A stretch of DNA of 64,000 nucleotides from Pseudarthrobacter enclensis (GCF_030811655.1 NZ_JAUSRE010000024.1:1-64000); one strand, 5' to 3'. Counted from the first letter of the stretch, positions 20,500-29,654 are shown. Numbers and translations: made by a program. Notes: generated by a model not told the origin, from the sequence alone.

Positions 20500-20710
20500 G
20501 GCCAGGACGCGCCATCACCTCCTGCGGCAATCCGGGCAACGCCCCATCAGATCCCGCCATTTCTTGGAAACGACCTATTACTTCCCGCAGCGAGTGTGCG
20601 AAGCCTCACGTTTCCCCCGGCCTGGGGCGGAAGCAGACCATCGATTTGTTGTTTAAAGTGATGGCGCGTTGGCAGGAAAGGTGCGGCAGGTGATGGGGCG
20701 TTGCGGGGTA
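20500..20710. repeat. Extragenic inverted-repeat cluster
   Basis: A 13-base word CAACGCCCCATCA (20537-20549) recurs as its exact reverse complement at 20691-20703. Close variants lie at 20506-20517 (GACGCGCCATCA) and, inverted, at 20659-20671 (TGATGGCGCGTTG). Related CATCACCTCCTGC-like words flank the copies. The layout resembles a palindromic extragenic repeat family, with no coding capacity of its own. Confidence 0.55.
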
Positions 20711-20771
20711 CTGCCGGCGGGCGGCGCGCCGGGGCCGCTGACTCCTCCTGTTCGGCTGGCATGGTGATGCT

Positions 20772-21024
20772 GTGACCTCCCACGACGGGCACGGTCGCCC
20801 GGGCCCCACCCAACCGGCCCATGTCCCGGCAGCCGTGGGGCTCCTGGGAGGAGATCCGCGATGGCCTGGGCGAAGTCACGCTGCCGTTGGCCCTGCCGGG
20901 GGCAAGGCGCGGCGACGGCTCACCAACGCCGTGACGGCCGCGGGACGGGAGCTGGTGGTGGTCCCGGTGGAACGGCAGATTGCCCAACTCGCCGCTTTCA
21001 ATAAGGCGTTCGAGAAGGTAGGCC
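20772..21024 (+). pseudogene. Decayed coding remnant, function unknown
   Basis: Three consecutive stretches with strong G/C third-position bias lie in different frames: from GTG at 20772 (VTSHDGHGRPGPTQPAHVPA), then an overlapping frame reading WEEIRDGLGEVTLPLALPGA (about 20838-20900), then back to LTNAVTAAGRELVVVPVERQ (about 20918-20980). Two frameshifts would be needed to join them. The remnant runs into the 3' end of the convergent DUF1697 gene. I cannot assign a family with confidence; the PLALPGA region faintly recalls the N-terminus of actinobacterial dynamin-like GTPases. Sequencing error is the alternative explanation. Confidence 0.35.
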
Positions 21025-21026
21025 GC

Positions 21027-21587
21027 TTATTTGCCGGTTGCCCCGCTGGCCGGAAGAGCCGCGGCGGCGTCACGGACCTTGATGAGCGTCCGAAGGTTGC
21101 GGGTTGTGGTCGAGGCCTTGAATTTGGCTTTGGCGCTGATTTTGCTGAAGGGGCTTTCCAGGGTTCCTCCCACCGGTGCCAGCCAGGCAAGCGCTTCCGG
21201 TCCCAGCCGTTGTTGCTCGTGACTGTCCAGGGCGGCTCCCGCGGCCTCCAGTTCATCGAGGACTGCGGTGTCCGATGACAGGGTGATGTACGAGTGGGTG
21301 GACCCGTCGTCGTCAGGATAGGGGCAGGCCGCCACCAGTTGGGCCACCCTGCGGGCGTCCAGCACCACCACCCATGCCTCGTAGCCGAATGCTGAGCGGA
21401 GGCACTTTTCGCATTCCTGCTTGACGGCGGCTGCGTCCAGGCTGCTGGAGAGCACCACGTTACCGCTGGCCAGCAGTGTGGCTGCGTCCGGGAAACCGGA
21501 GCCTTTCAATGCGTCCCTCAGAGCCGCCATTTTGATATTGATTCCGCCAACGTTGATGCCGCGGAGGAACACCGCATAGCTGCCCAT
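21027..21587 (-). CDS. DUF1697 family protein
   Basis: A 186-residue protein starting with the family hallmark YAVFLRGINVGGINIKMAAL and continuing through FPDAATLLASGNVVLSS; the C-terminal third has a basic KAKFKASTTTRNLRTL segment typical of the family. The biochemical function is unknown. The ATG lies six bases after a TAGGCT box (21594-21599 on the minus strand) and has no ribosome site, so the message is probably leaderless. Confidence 0.88.
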   Translation of the reverse strand: MGSYAVFLRGINVGGINIKMAALRDALKGSGFPDAATLLASGNVVLSSSLDAAAVKQECEKCLRSAFGYEAWVVVLDARRVAQLVAACPYPDDDGSTHSYITLSSDTAVLDELEAAGAALDSHEQQRLGPEALAWLAPVGGTLESPFSKISAKAKFKASTTTRNLRTLIKVRDAAAALPASGATGK

Positions 21588-21664
21588 GGGCCCAGCCTAG
21601 CGCCAGGATGGCCTGGGGCGGACCCGGCGTCGGGCGTTGTTCCTGTTCTGTCGTTGCCCGCGGG

Positions 21665-22384
21665 TCAGTCGTTGTTCTTGCGCAGAGCCTCAGTAAGGAG
21701 GCGTCCGGCGTTGCAGACAACTTCCGCGTGCAGGCGGCCCGGCTGGCGGGTCAGGCGCTCAATGGGGCCGGAGATGGAGACAGCTGCAATCACCCTGCCC
21801 GACGGGCCCCTCACCGGTGCCGAAACAGAGGCGACCCCAGGCTCGCGTTCGCCAAGGCTCTGTCCCCAGCCCCGCCGTCGTACGCCCGCCAGAACGGTGG
21901 GAGTAAAGCGGGCCGACTGCAGGCCCTCAAGGAGCCGGTCATGGTCCTCCCAGGCCAGCAGGACCTGGGCCGCCGAACCTGCCTTCATGGACAGCTGCGT
22001 GCCCACCGGAATGGTGTCGCGCAAACCAATGGGGCGCTCGGCGGAGGCAACGCAGACACGCCAGTCGCCCTGGCGCCGGAAGATCTGGGCGCTTTCGCCC
22101 GTGGCGTCGCGCAGTTGCATGAGCACGGGGCCAGCAGAGGCGATGAGGCGGTCCTCACCGGCGGCGGAAGCGAGTTCAACGAGGCGGCTGCCGAGCACGA
22201 AGCGGCCCTGGATGTCGCGGCTTACCAGGCGGTGGTGGACCAGCGCCAAAGCCAGGCGGTGGACGGTGGGCCGGGCCAGGCCGGTAGCGGCCACCAGCTG
22301 TGCCAGCGTGGTGGGTCCGGCCTCGAGTGCATCGAGCACCTGGGCCGCTTTATCAATGACACCGACTCCACTAGAATTGTCCAT
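21665..22384 (-). CDS. ltbR: IclR-family transcriptional regulator of leucine genes
   Basis: A 239-residue IclR regulator with an N-terminal winged helix-turn-helix (TTLAQLVAATGLARPTVHRL, residues 26-45) and a C-terminal effector domain (LMQLRDATGESAQIFR...GPIERLTRQPG). Its position divergent from leuC matches the leucine/tryptophan regulator called LtbR in corynebacteria and NdgR in streptomycetes, known to control leuCD. The ATG at 22384 is chosen over an upstream frame extension because it sits six bases after the -10-like CAATAT, which overlaps the shared operator; this implies autoregulation. The symbol is by analogy. Confidence 0.82.
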   Translation of the reverse strand: MDNSSGVGVIDKAAQVLDALEAGPTTLAQLVAATGLARPTVHRLALALVHHRLVSRDIQGRFVLGSRLVELASAAGEDRLIASAGPVLMQLRDATGESAQIFRRQGDWRVCVASAERPIGLRDTIPVGTQLSMKAGSAAQVLLAWEDHDRLLEGLQSARFTPTVLAGVRRRGWGQSLGEREPGVASVSAPVRGPSGRVIAAVSISGPIERLTRQPGRLHAEVVCNAGRLLTEALRKNND

Positions 22385-22389
22385 GTAAT

Positions 22390-22414
22390 GATATTGCCGT
22401 CTCAATATCTGAGA
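22390..22414. promoter_or_regulatory. Operator between the IclR gene and leuC
   Basis: Two overlapping dyads are present: GATATTG-N6-CAATATC (22390-22409) and TCTCA-N5-TGAGA (22400-22414). They cover the -10 box of the IclR gene and lie upstream of leuC, the expected place for an IclR-type repressor to act on both genes. Confidence 0.6.
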
Positions 22415-22497
22415 TGCAAATCTTTCGGCTGGCGCACTGCGGAGCCGTCCTGATTCAGTTGGACTATTCAGCCAAACAGCAGTGAAGGGAGATGGCC

Positions 22498-23970
22498 ATG
22501 GCAAAAACATTGGCCGAGAAAGTCTGGGACGCACATGTGGTGCGCAAAGGTGACGGTGACGGTGCCAACGCCCAGCCCGACCTTCTCTACATCGACCTCC
22601 ACCTGGTCCACGAAGTCACGTCCCCGCAGGCGTTCGAAGGCCTGCGCCTGGCCGGCCGCAAGCTGCGCCGGCCGGACCTGACTATTGCGACGGAGGACCA
22701 CAACACCCCCACACTGGACATCGACAAGCCGATTGCCGACCTCACCAGCCGTACCCAGATCCAGACCCTGCGCAACAACTGCGCCGAGTTCGGTGTCCGG
22801 CTGCACAGCCTGGGCGACGCCGAGCAGGGCATTGTCCACGTCGTTGGTCCGCAGCTGGGGCTCACCCAGCCGGGCATGACGGTTGTCTGCGGCGACTCGC
22901 ACACCTCCACGCACGGCGCCTTCGGTGCCCTGGCCATGGGCATCGGCACGTCCGAGGTGGAGCACGTCATGGCCACCCAGACCCTGTCGCTCAAGCCGTT
23001 CAAGACCATGGCCATCAACGTCGAAGGCACCCTGCGCCCGGGCGTGACCGCCAAGGACATTATCCTCGCCGTGATTGCCAAGATCGGCACCGGAGGCGGG
23101 CAGGGCTACGTCCTGGAATACCGCGGCTCCGCCATCCGGGCGCTCTCCATGGAAGCACGGATGACCATCTGCAACATGTCCATCGAGGCCGGCGCCCGGG
23201 CCGGCATGGTGGCGCCGGACCAGACCACCTACGAGTACATGAAGGGCCGTCCCCACGCGCCTGAAGGCGCGGACTGGGACGCCGCCGTCGAGTACTGGAA
23301 CACGCTGCGGACCGATGACGACGCCACCTTCGACGTACAGGTGGACCTGGACGCCAACACGCTGGAGCCGTTCGTCACCTGGGGCACCAATCCCGGGCAG
23401 GGGGTGTCCCTGTCAGAGGCCGTGCCGAATCCCTCAGACTTCGGCGACGAAAATGCCAAGGCCGCGGCGGAACGTGCGCTGCAGTACATGGGGCTCGAAG
23501 CCGGTACACCCATGAAGGAGATCCGGGTGGACACGGTCTTCCTGGGTTCGTGCACCAACTCGCGCATCGAGGACCTGCGGGCCGCTGCGGACATCATCCG
23601 CGGCCGCGAAAAGGACCCGAAGGTGCGGATGCTCGTGGTCCCCGGATCGGCCCGCGTCCGGCTCGAAGCCGAGGCTGAGGGCCTGGACCGCGTGTTCAAG
23701 GATTTCGGGGCCGAATGGCGGTTCGCCGGCTGCTCCATGTGCCTGGGCATGAACCCGGACCAGCTGGAACCGGGGGAGCGGTGCGCCTCCACCTCCAACC
23801 GCAACTTCGAAGGCCGGCAGGGCAAGGGCGGCCGCACCCACCTGGTCTCCCCGGTGGTGGCAGCGGCCACGGCTGTGCGCGGAACGCTCAGCTCGCCGTC
23901 GGACCTTGAACCGGCACCCGAACCGGTGGTTGAGCCTGTCGAAACCCCATCCGCAAGCCACGCAGCCTAG
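22498..23970 (+). CDS. leuC: 3-isopropylmalate dehydratase large subunit
   Basis: The large subunit of the 4Fe-4S isopropylmalate isomerase of leucine synthesis. About 490 residues begin [15 protein letters not shown]. Motifs are [36 protein letters not shown] (first cluster cysteine) and [12 protein letters not shown] (the CxxC pair). I prefer the ATG at 22498 because AAGGGA ends seven bases before it; the in-frame ATG at 22492 is too close to that site. The last residues ([14 protein letters not shown]) are encoded by an intergenic-type repeat. leuD follows nine bases later. Confidence 0.96.
   Translation: MAKTLAEKVWDAHVVRKGDGDGANAQPDLLYIDLHLVHEVTSPQAFEGLRLAGRKLRRPDLTIATEDHNTPTLDIDKPIADLTSRTQIQTLRNNCAEFGVRLHSLGDAEQGIVHVVGPQLGLTQPGMTVVCGDSHTSTHGAFGALAMGIGTSEVEHVMATQTLSLKPFKTMAINVEGTLRPGVTAKDIILAVIAKIGTGGGQGYVLEYRGSAIRALSMEARMTICNMSIEAGARAGMVAPDQTTYEYMKGRPHAPEGADWDAAVEYWNTLRTDDDATFDVQVDLDANTLEPFVTWGTNPGQGVSLSEAVPNPSDFGDENAKAAAERALQYMGLEAGTPMKEIRVDTVFLGSCTNSRIEDLRAAADIIRGREKDPKVRMLVVPGSARVRLEAEAEGLDRVFKDFGAEWRFAGCSMCLGMNPDQLEPGERCASTSNRNFEGRQGKGGRTHLVSPVVAAATAVRGTLSSPSDLEPAPEPVVEPVETPSASHAA
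23925..23947 (+). repeat. Dispersed repeat inside the leuC 3' end
   Basis: GGTGGTTGAGCCTGTCGAAA plus CCC matches a short repeat I recall as abundant in intergenic regions of Micrococcales. Here it is read as VVEPVETP in the tail of LeuC, past the catalytic domain. A diverged copy lies at 29058-29079. Confidence 0.6.
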
Positions 23971-23979
23971 GACAACACC

Positions 23980-24582
23980 ATGGAAAAGTTCACCAAGCAC
24001 ACCGGCGTCGGCGTCCCGCTGCGCCAGAGCAACGTCGACACCGACCAGATCATCCCCGCGGTGTACCTCAAGCGCATCACCCGCACCGGCTTCGAGGACG
24101 CCCTGTTCTCCGCCTGGCGCAAGGACCCTTCCTTCATCCTGAACCAGGAGCCCTACAATGCCGGCTCGGTCCTGGTGGCCGGCCCGGATTTCGGCACCGG
24201 CTCCTCGCGTGAGCACGCCGTCTGGGCGCTGAAGGACTACGGTTTCAAGGCCGTCCTGTCCTCGCGCTTCGCGGACATCTTCCGCGGCAACTCCGGCAAG
24301 CAGGGACTGCTGGCCGCGCAGGTGGCGCAGGATGACATCGAGCTCATCTGGAAGGAACTCGAAAACGCCCCAGGCACCCAGGTCACCGTGGACCTCGAGT
24401 CCAAGACCGTGGTGTGCGGCAATATCGTGGCGCCGTTCGACATCGATGACTACACCCGCTGGCGCCTCCTCGAAGGCCTGGACGACATCGGGCTCACCCT
24501 CCAGCACGAAGCCGATATCACCGCCTACGAGGAAACCCGCCCGGCGTTCAAACCGAAAACACTGCCGGCCAGGGTTTCCTAG
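23980..24582 (+). CDS. leuD: 3-isopropylmalate dehydratase small subunit
   Basis: The 200-residue small (swivel-domain) subunit, partner of LeuC. It contains [20 protein letters not shown], the substrate-binding [20 protein letters not shown] and [17 protein letters not shown]. It is nine bases after leuC in the same operon. A GC-rich hairpin follows. Confidence 0.96.
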   Translation: MEKFTKHTGVGVPLRQSNVDTDQIIPAVYLKRITRTGFEDALFSAWRKDPSFILNQEPYNAGSVLVAGPDFGTGSSREHAVWALKDYGFKAVLSSRFADIFRGNSGKQGLLAAQVAQDDIELIWKELENAPGTQVTVDLESKTVVCGNIVAPFDIDDYTRWRLLEGLDDIGLTLQHEADITAYEETRPAFKPKTLPARVS

Positions 24583-24595
24583 GCACCAGGCTTGT

Positions 24596-24646
24596 CCGGC
24601 GGCGGGAGCGCGTCCGCCACGCCCCGCCGCCGGCACCCCCTTATTT
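24596..24646 (+). terminator. Probable leuCD terminator
   Basis: CCGGCGGCGGG (24596-24606) pairs with CCCGCCGCCGG (24623-24633) across a 16-base loop, followed by CTTATTT. The U-tract is short, so this is a moderate call. Confidence 0.45.
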
Positions 24647-24728
24647 CGGTTCGGTAACGCGACCTCCTATGCTTGGTTGGAGCCTTTGCAAGGTGTTTGG
24701 GGGCTAGTGATCGTGAGGAAACCGGTAT

Positions 24729-26054
24729 ATGAGTAGTGTTCTGACAATCCGCGGCGGTGTCCCGCTTACAGGCCGCGTCAGCGTCCGTGGGGCAAAGAAC
24801 CTTGTTCCCAAGGCAATGGTGGCGGCGCTGCTGGGCAACGAACCCTCGGTGTTGCGGAACGTGCCGGAGATCAAGGACGTGGAGGTGGTCACCTCCCTCC
24901 TGCAGCTGCACGGCGTGACAGTGGAGAAAGATCCCGTTAACGGGGACCTCACGCTCGACCCCAAGGCGGCCAAGACGGCGCCGAGTACCGCCATCGACGC
25001 CCATGCCGGCGACTCGCGGATTCCCATCCTGCTGTGCGGGCCGTTGATCCACGCCATCGGCGAAGCCTTCATCCCGGACCTGGGTGGATGCAAGATCGGC
25101 GACCGGCCCATCGACTACCACCTGGACGTGCTGCGCCAGTTCGGTGCCGTCGTCGAGAAACGCCCCGGTGGCATCCACATTTCCGCTCCCAAGGGCCTGC
25201 AGGGAGCCAAGATCTCGCTGCCGTACCCGTCCGTCGGAGCCACGGAGCAGGTCCTGCTGAGTGCCACCCGCGCAGAAGGCATTACGGAACTTTCCGGTGC
25301 CGCCACAGAGCCTGAAGTCATTGACCTGATTGCCGTGCTGCAGAAGATGGGCGCCATCATCAGCGTCCAGACTGACCGCACCATCCGCATTGAGGGCGTC
25401 CGGGACCTGGGCGGCTACAACCACCGGGCGCTCTCGGACCGCAACGAATCGGCGTCCTGGGCGTCGGCCGCGCTGGTGACCCGCGGTGACATCTTCGTTG
25501 AGGGTGCGTCCCAGCGCGACATGATGACGTTCCTGAACACCTACCGCAAGGTGGGGGGCGGAATGGACATCGGCGAGGACGGCATCCGGTTCTACCACAA
25601 GGGCGGAAAGCTGAACCCGCTGGTCCTTGAGACGGACGTCCACCCGGGCTTCATGACCGACTGGCAGCAGCCGCTGGTGGTGGCCCTGACCCAGGCCGAG
25701 GGCGTGTCCATCGTCCACGAGACGGTATATGAGAACCGCTTTGGCTTCACTGACGCCCTGATCCGCATGGGCGCCAGCATCCAGGTCCACCGCGAGTGCC
25801 TGGGGAGCGTTCCCTGCCGGTTCGGCCAGCGCAACTTCCTTCACTCTGCGGTGATTTCCGGCCCCACCCAGCTCAAGGGAACCGATATTGACGTTCCGGA
25901 CCTGCGCGGCGGATTCAGCCACCTGATCGCCGCATTGGCCGCCACGGGAACGTCGCGGGTCACCGGCATCGACATCATTAACCGGGGCTACGAGCGCTTC
26001 ACCGAGAAGCTGGCCGGCCTCGGTGCCGATTTCGACATCACCACCACGAAGTAG
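24729..26054 (+). CDS. murA: UDP-N-acetylglucosamine 1-carboxyvinyltransferase
   Basis: It transfers enolpyruvate from PEP to UDP-GlcNAc, the first committed step of peptidoglycan synthesis and the target of fosfomycin. The 441-residue protein has the inside-out alpha/beta barrel layout. RGAKNLVPKAMVAALL sits near residue 20. The catalytic cysteine is present in DLGGCKIGDRPIDYHL (Cys near residue 121), so it should be fosfomycin-sensitive. The ATG has GAGGAAACC upstream. It heads a murA / plsC-like / gpsA / ddl run. Confidence 0.94.
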   Translation: MSSVLTIRGGVPLTGRVSVRGAKNLVPKAMVAALLGNEPSVLRNVPEIKDVEVVTSLLQLHGVTVEKDPVNGDLTLDPKAAKTAPSTAIDAHAGDSRIPILLCGPLIHAIGEAFIPDLGGCKIGDRPIDYHLDVLRQFGAVVEKRPGGIHISAPKGLQGAKISLPYPSVGATEQVLLSATRAEGITELSGAATEPEVIDLIAVLQKMGAIISVQTDRTIRIEGVRDLGGYNHRALSDRNESASWASAALVTRGDIFVEGASQRDMMTFLNTYRKVGGGMDIGEDGIRFYHKGGKLNPLVLETDVHPGFMTDWQQPLVVALTQAEGVSIVHETVYENRFGFTDALIRMGASIQVHRECLGSVPCRFGQRNFLHSAVISGPTQLKGTDIDVPDLRGGFSHLIAALAATGTSRVTGIDIINRGYERFTEKLAGLGADFDITTTK

Positions 26055-26063
26055 AGCGGGATT

Positions 26064-26834
26064 GTGAAGGAATCTGCCAAGAGCAGGGCCACGTTTGCGT
26101 TCATCGCGGGCATTGCCAGGCCGCTGCTGAACCTCATGATGGCCAAGTCGTGGGAGGGCACGGAAAAACTGCCCGCCGGCGGTTTCATTGCTGCTCCCAA
26201 CCACTGCACCGAAATCGACCCCCTGGTCGTGGGCCACATGCTGTACAACCAGAAGCGGGCGCCGCACTTCCTGGCCAAGGCTGCGCTGTTCAAGGTTCCT
26301 GCCCTGGGCACGCTCCTGCGCGCCACCAAGCAGGTGCCGGTGGAACGTTCGACGGCGGGCGCGAACCGGTCGCTCCAGGTGGCCCAGGAGATCGTGGCTG
26401 AGGGTGGTGCCATCATCATCTACCCGGAGGGAACGCTGACCCGCGATCCCGATTTGTGGCCGATGAAGGGACACACCGGCGCCGCGAGGCTCGCCCTCGA
26501 AGGCGGAATCCCTGTGGTCCCCATCGCCCACTGGGGCGCGCATGAGGTCTTTCCCCGGTACGGCAAGACCTTCCACGTCTTTCCCCGCAAGCGTTCGCGG
26601 GTGGTGGTGGGAGACCCCGTGGACCTCAGCGCCTTTGCCGGCCGCCCCCTTGACAAGGCCACGTTGACCGAAGCCACCGACGTGATCATGGATGCCATCA
26701 CCGGGCTGCTGGCAGGACTGCGCGGCGAGCAGCCGCCGGCGAAACGCTGGGATCCGGCCAAGCAGCAGCAGTCGAAGCATGGCCGGTTCGTTGAACGCGG
26801 GCGACAGCCCAACGCAGGAACGGACCCTTCGTGA
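26064..26834 (+). CDS. 1-acyl-sn-glycerol-3-phosphate acyltransferase family protein
   Basis: A 256-residue PlsC-like acyltransferase, expected to acylate lysophosphatidate or a related acceptor at the membrane. The catalytic H(X4)D motif is NHCTEIDPLV (near residue 48) and the glycerophosphate-binding motif is YPEGTLTRD (near 121). Start is GTG, nine bases after murA; its TGA overlaps the gpsA GTG. Being next to gpsA fits phospholipid synthesis. Confidence 0.88.
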   Translation: MKESAKSRATFAFIAGIARPLLNLMMAKSWEGTEKLPAGGFIAAPNHCTEIDPLVVGHMLYNQKRAPHFLAKAALFKVPALGTLLRATKQVPVERSTAGANRSLQVAQEIVAEGGAIIIYPEGTLTRDPDLWPMKGHTGAARLALEGGIPVVPIAHWGAHEVFPRYGKTFHVFPRKRSRVVVGDPVDLSAFAGRPLDKATLTEATDVIMDAITGLLAGLRGEQPPAKRWDPAKQQQSKHGRFVERGRQPNAGTDPS

Positions 26835-27880
26835 CCGCTGAGGCCAAGCCTGGAGCAGCCCGCACCGTGGCCGTCCTCGGCGCAGGGTCCTGGGGGACCA
26901 CCTTCGCGAAGATCCTCGCAGATGCCGCCATCGCCACTGGAACGCCGCGTGCCATCAAGCTGTGGGGCCGGCGCGCCGAAGTGGTCGAAGAGATCAACAG
27001 CAAGCACCGCAACAGTGACTACCTCAAGGACATCGTCCTGCCGGAGAACATCACTGCCTCCACCGACGTCCGGGACGTACTGTCAGGAGCCGAGCTTGTA
27101 GTGCTGGCCGTGCCCGCCCAGTCCCTGCGCCCGCAGCTGCGGGAATGGAAGGACATGATCGCGCCCGGAGCAGTTGTGGTCTCCCTGATGAAGGGCCTGG
27201 AGCTCGGGACCGACGCGCGGATGAGCGAGGTCATCAGCCAGGAACTGAACCTGCCGCGCGAACGCATCGCGGTGGTCTCCGGACCCAACCTCGCCATGGA
27301 AATCGCGCGCGAGGAGCCCACGGCATCGGTAGTGGCCTGCAGCGATTCCGCCACTGCCGGCTGGCTGGCCAGGAGCTGCACTGCCCCCTACTTCCGTCCC
27401 TACACCACGGCCGACGTCGTCGGCGTCGAAATTGGCGGCATCGTCAAGAACGTGATCGCACTGGCCGTCGGCATCTGTGAAGGCAAGCAGATGGGTGACA
27501 ACACCAAAGCTTCCGTGATTACCCGGGGCCTCGCGGAGACGTCGCGGCTTGCGCTGGCGCTGGGCGGGGAGGCCAAGACCATGGCCGGACTCGCCGGGCT
27601 CGGCGACCTCGTCGCTACCTGTTCATCGGCGCTGTCACGGAACCACACCGCAGGACGGCTACTGGGCGAGGGCCTGACATTGGAAGAGGTGGGCCGCAAG
27701 ATGACCCAGACCGCCGAGGGCATCAAGTCCGGGCAGGCTGTCCATGAACTTGCCGGCAAGCTCGGCGTCGAAATGCCCATCACTGCCGCCGTTGTAGCGG
27801 TGCTGGCGGGCAAGCTGTCCGTTGACCAACTGGGGCCGGTTCTGCTGTCCCGGGAATTGAAACCTGAAGGCGATTACTGA
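26831..27880 (+). CDS. gpsA: Glycerol-3-phosphate dehydrogenase (NAD(P)+)
   Basis: It reduces dihydroxyacetone phosphate to sn-glycerol 3-phosphate for phospholipid synthesis. The 349-residue protein has VAVLGAGSWGTTFAKILADA (Rossmann motif near residue 12), VSGPNLAMEIAREEP, and the catalytic lysine region VEIGGIVKNVIALAVGI. The GTG start overlaps the acyltransferase stop (GTGA). ddl begins two bases after its stop. Confidence 0.95.
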   Translation: MTAEAKPGAARTVAVLGAGSWGTTFAKILADAAIATGTPRAIKLWGRRAEVVEEINSKHRNSDYLKDIVLPENITASTDVRDVLSGAELVVLAVPAQSLRPQLREWKDMIAPGAVVVSLMKGLELGTDARMSEVISQELNLPRERIAVVSGPNLAMEIAREEPTASVVACSDSATAGWLARSCTAPYFRPYTTADVVGVEIGGIVKNVIALAVGICEGKQMGDNTKASVITRGLAETSRLALALGGEAKTMAGLAGLGDLVATCSSALSRNHTAGRLLGEGLTLEEVGRKMTQTAEGIKSGQAVHELAGKLGVEMPITAAVVAVLAGKLSVDQLGPVLLSRELKPEGDY

Positions 27881-27882
27881 CC

Positions 27883-29031
27883 ATGTCCCAAGACACACCT
27901 GCCACCGGAGAAACGCGCACCACCAGGAAACCGCGCGTCGCCGTGCTGTTCGGCGGCCGCTCCAGCGAGCACTCCGTCAGCTGCGTCACCGCAGCAGGCG
28001 TGCTTGGCGCGATCAACAAGGACAAGTACGAGGTGATCCCCATCGGGATCGCCAAGACCGGCCAGTGGGTTCTGGCCCCCTCAGAAACAGCACAGTGGTC
28101 CCTCTCAGCGTCGGCCCTCCCGGAGGTTGTGCCCTCCGCAGAAACCGTCACCCTCGCCGAGATCGGCGGTGAACATCAACTGATCGTTGCCTCACCCAAC
28201 CAGGTGCCGCAGGAACTTGGCGCCGTTGACGTGGTCTTCCCGCTGCTGCACGGCCCCTTCGGCGAGGACGGCACCATCCAGGGACTCCTTGAGCTTTCGG
28301 ACACCCGCTATGTGGGCGCAGGAGTGCTGGCATCGGCCGTCGGCATGGACAAGCACTACATGAAGGTGGTCTTTGAAGCCGCCGGACTCCGTGTTGGCCC
28401 GTACGTCACCGTCACTGACAGGCAGTGGCGCCGGGACCCCGAATCCGTCCGGAAACAGGTTGACCGGCTGGGGTTCCCTGTGTTCGTCAAACCGGCCCGG
28501 GCAGGTTCGTCCATGGGCATCTCCAAGGTGGACGCGCTCGAGGACCTGGACGCCGCCATCGAAGAAGCGCGCCGCCACGACCTTAAACTCGTGATCGAAG
28601 CCGGAATCGTTGGGCGCGAGATCGAATGCGCGGTCCTGGAGGGCAGGGGGACCGATGCGCCCCGTACCTCGATGCCCGGTGAAATTTCCGTAGCCGGCGG
28701 GACCCACGAGTTCTACGACTTCAATGCCAAGTACGTCGAGGATGACGCCGCAGCCCTCAGCTGCCCGGCCGACATCCCGGCGGAGGCCATCTCCCGGGTC
28801 CGCGAACTGGCTGCCACTGCGTTCGACGCGGTGGGTGCCGAAGGCCTCAGCCGCGTGGACTTCTTCTATACGCCCGACGGCGAGCTGATCATCAACGAGA
28901 TCAACACGATGCCCGGCTTTACGCCCAAGAGCATGTACCCGCAAATGTGGGCTGCCTCGGGCCTGGACTACGCGGACCTGATCGACGAACTCATTTACCT
29001 GGCCCTGAACCGCAGGACCGGCCTCCGCTAG
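27883..29031 (+). CDS. ddl: D-alanine--D-alanine ligase
   Basis: An ATP-grasp ligase making the D-Ala-D-Ala dipeptide of the peptidoglycan stem. In the 382 residues: AVLFGGRSSEHSVSCVTAAG at the N-terminus, VFPLLHGPFGEDGTIQGLLE, the ATP-grasp lysine in FPVFVKPARAGSSMGISKV and the metal-binding EINTMPGFTPKSMYP. The tyrosine at the usual specificity position (EFYDFNAKY) is that of D-Ala rather than D-Lac ligases. It closes the run begun by murA. Confidence 0.95.
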   Translation: MSQDTPATGETRTTRKPRVAVLFGGRSSEHSVSCVTAAGVLGAINKDKYEVIPIGIAKTGQWVLAPSETAQWSLSASALPEVVPSAETVTLAEIGGEHQLIVASPNQVPQELGAVDVVFPLLHGPFGEDGTIQGLLELSDTRYVGAGVLASAVGMDKHYMKVVFEAAGLRVGPYVTVTDRQWRRDPESVRKQVDRLGFPVFVKPARAGSSMGISKVDALEDLDAAIEEARRHDLKLVIEAGIVGREIECAVLEGRGTDAPRTSMPGEISVAGGTHEFYDFNAKYVEDDAAALSCPADIPAEAISRVRELAATAFDAVGAEGLSRVDFFYTPDGELIINEINTMPGFTPKSMYPQMWAASGLDYADLIDELIYLALNRRTGLR

Positions 29032-29057
29032 CGGCGGGTCCAGCCACCGCTGTGTCC

Positions 29058-29079
29058 GGTGGCTGGGCCTGTCGAAACC
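29058..29079 (+). repeat. Diverged copy of the leuC-tail repeat
   Basis: GGTGGCTGGGCCTGTCGAAA plus CC differs at two or three positions from the element at 23925-23947. It lies between the convergent ddl and DUF3515 genes and ends at the DUF3515 stop codon. Confidence 0.55.
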
Positions 29080-29585
29080 TACTGGCTTTTCGGCAGGTTC
29101 TGCAGGTCCTCCTGGCCCACGCAGTTCCGCACTGAGGGGACTTTTGCCGCCGCTGCGGCAAGGTCAGCCAGGACGGTGGCAGAACTTATCTTGTCCGGGT
29201 CCAGGAGGATTTCCGTGGCAGGTTCCCGGCCGTAGGTGGTCAGCGTCCACACGGGGTCCCCTTCCTTGATGACCCAGTCGACTCCGTTGACGGTGACGCA
29301 CCGGTCCGTCGTCGGCCCCGGCACGTTAACGCCACAGCGAAGGATCACCAGCGAGGGATCACCCCAGGCCGCGGTTGCCTGGCTGTTGGTCTTGCGCAGC
29401 GTCGAATCGCCGATGGTATCCGGGAGCGCCACCATCATGGGTGCGCATGCGGGATTGGCAGCGTCTTTAGCGGCGGTGACGTCAACGTCGGGGGAGCAGG
29501 CTGTCAACGCCAGGATGGCGATTGCCCCGACCATCGCCATCCTGGCGGCGGCGCGGGCGGACAGGGGCAACTGGGGATGGTGCAT
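29079..29585 (-). CDS. DUF3515 lipoprotein
   Basis: A 168-residue secreted lipoprotein. A signal peptide with hydrophobic core (MAMVGAIAILALTAC, lipobox LTAC, Cys near residue 30) is followed by the DUF3515 domain with four further cysteines that could form disulfides. Function is unknown. It regularly sits between ddl and thiL in Micrococcales. The ATG is six bases after TAGGCT (29592-29597, minus strand), so the message is probably leaderless. Confidence 0.85.
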   Translation of the reverse strand: MHHPQLPLSARAAARMAMVGAIAILALTACSPDVDVTAAKDAANPACAPMMVALPDTIGDSTLRKTNSQATAAWGDPSLVILRCGVNVPGPTTDRCVTVNGVDWVIKEGDPVWTLTTYGREPATEILLDPDKISSATVLADLAAAAAKVPSVRNCVGQEDLQNLPKSQ

Positions 29586-29642
29586 GCCTCCAGCCTATCG
29601 CCGCCGAACGCCCCGTCAGGACACGATGTCGGCCGGGCGCGG

Positions 29643-29648
29643 TAGCGT
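29643..29648 (+). promoter_or_regulatory. -10 box of leaderless thiL promoter
   Basis: TAGCGT ends six bases before the thiL GTG at 29655, and no ribosome site is present. No -35 box is evident. Confidence 0.45.
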
Positions 29649-29654
29649 AGTGGC

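Noticed and set aside
24579-26780. 733-residue minus-strand open frame
   Set aside because: It spans the opposite strand of murA and the acyltransferase gene and shows no motif.
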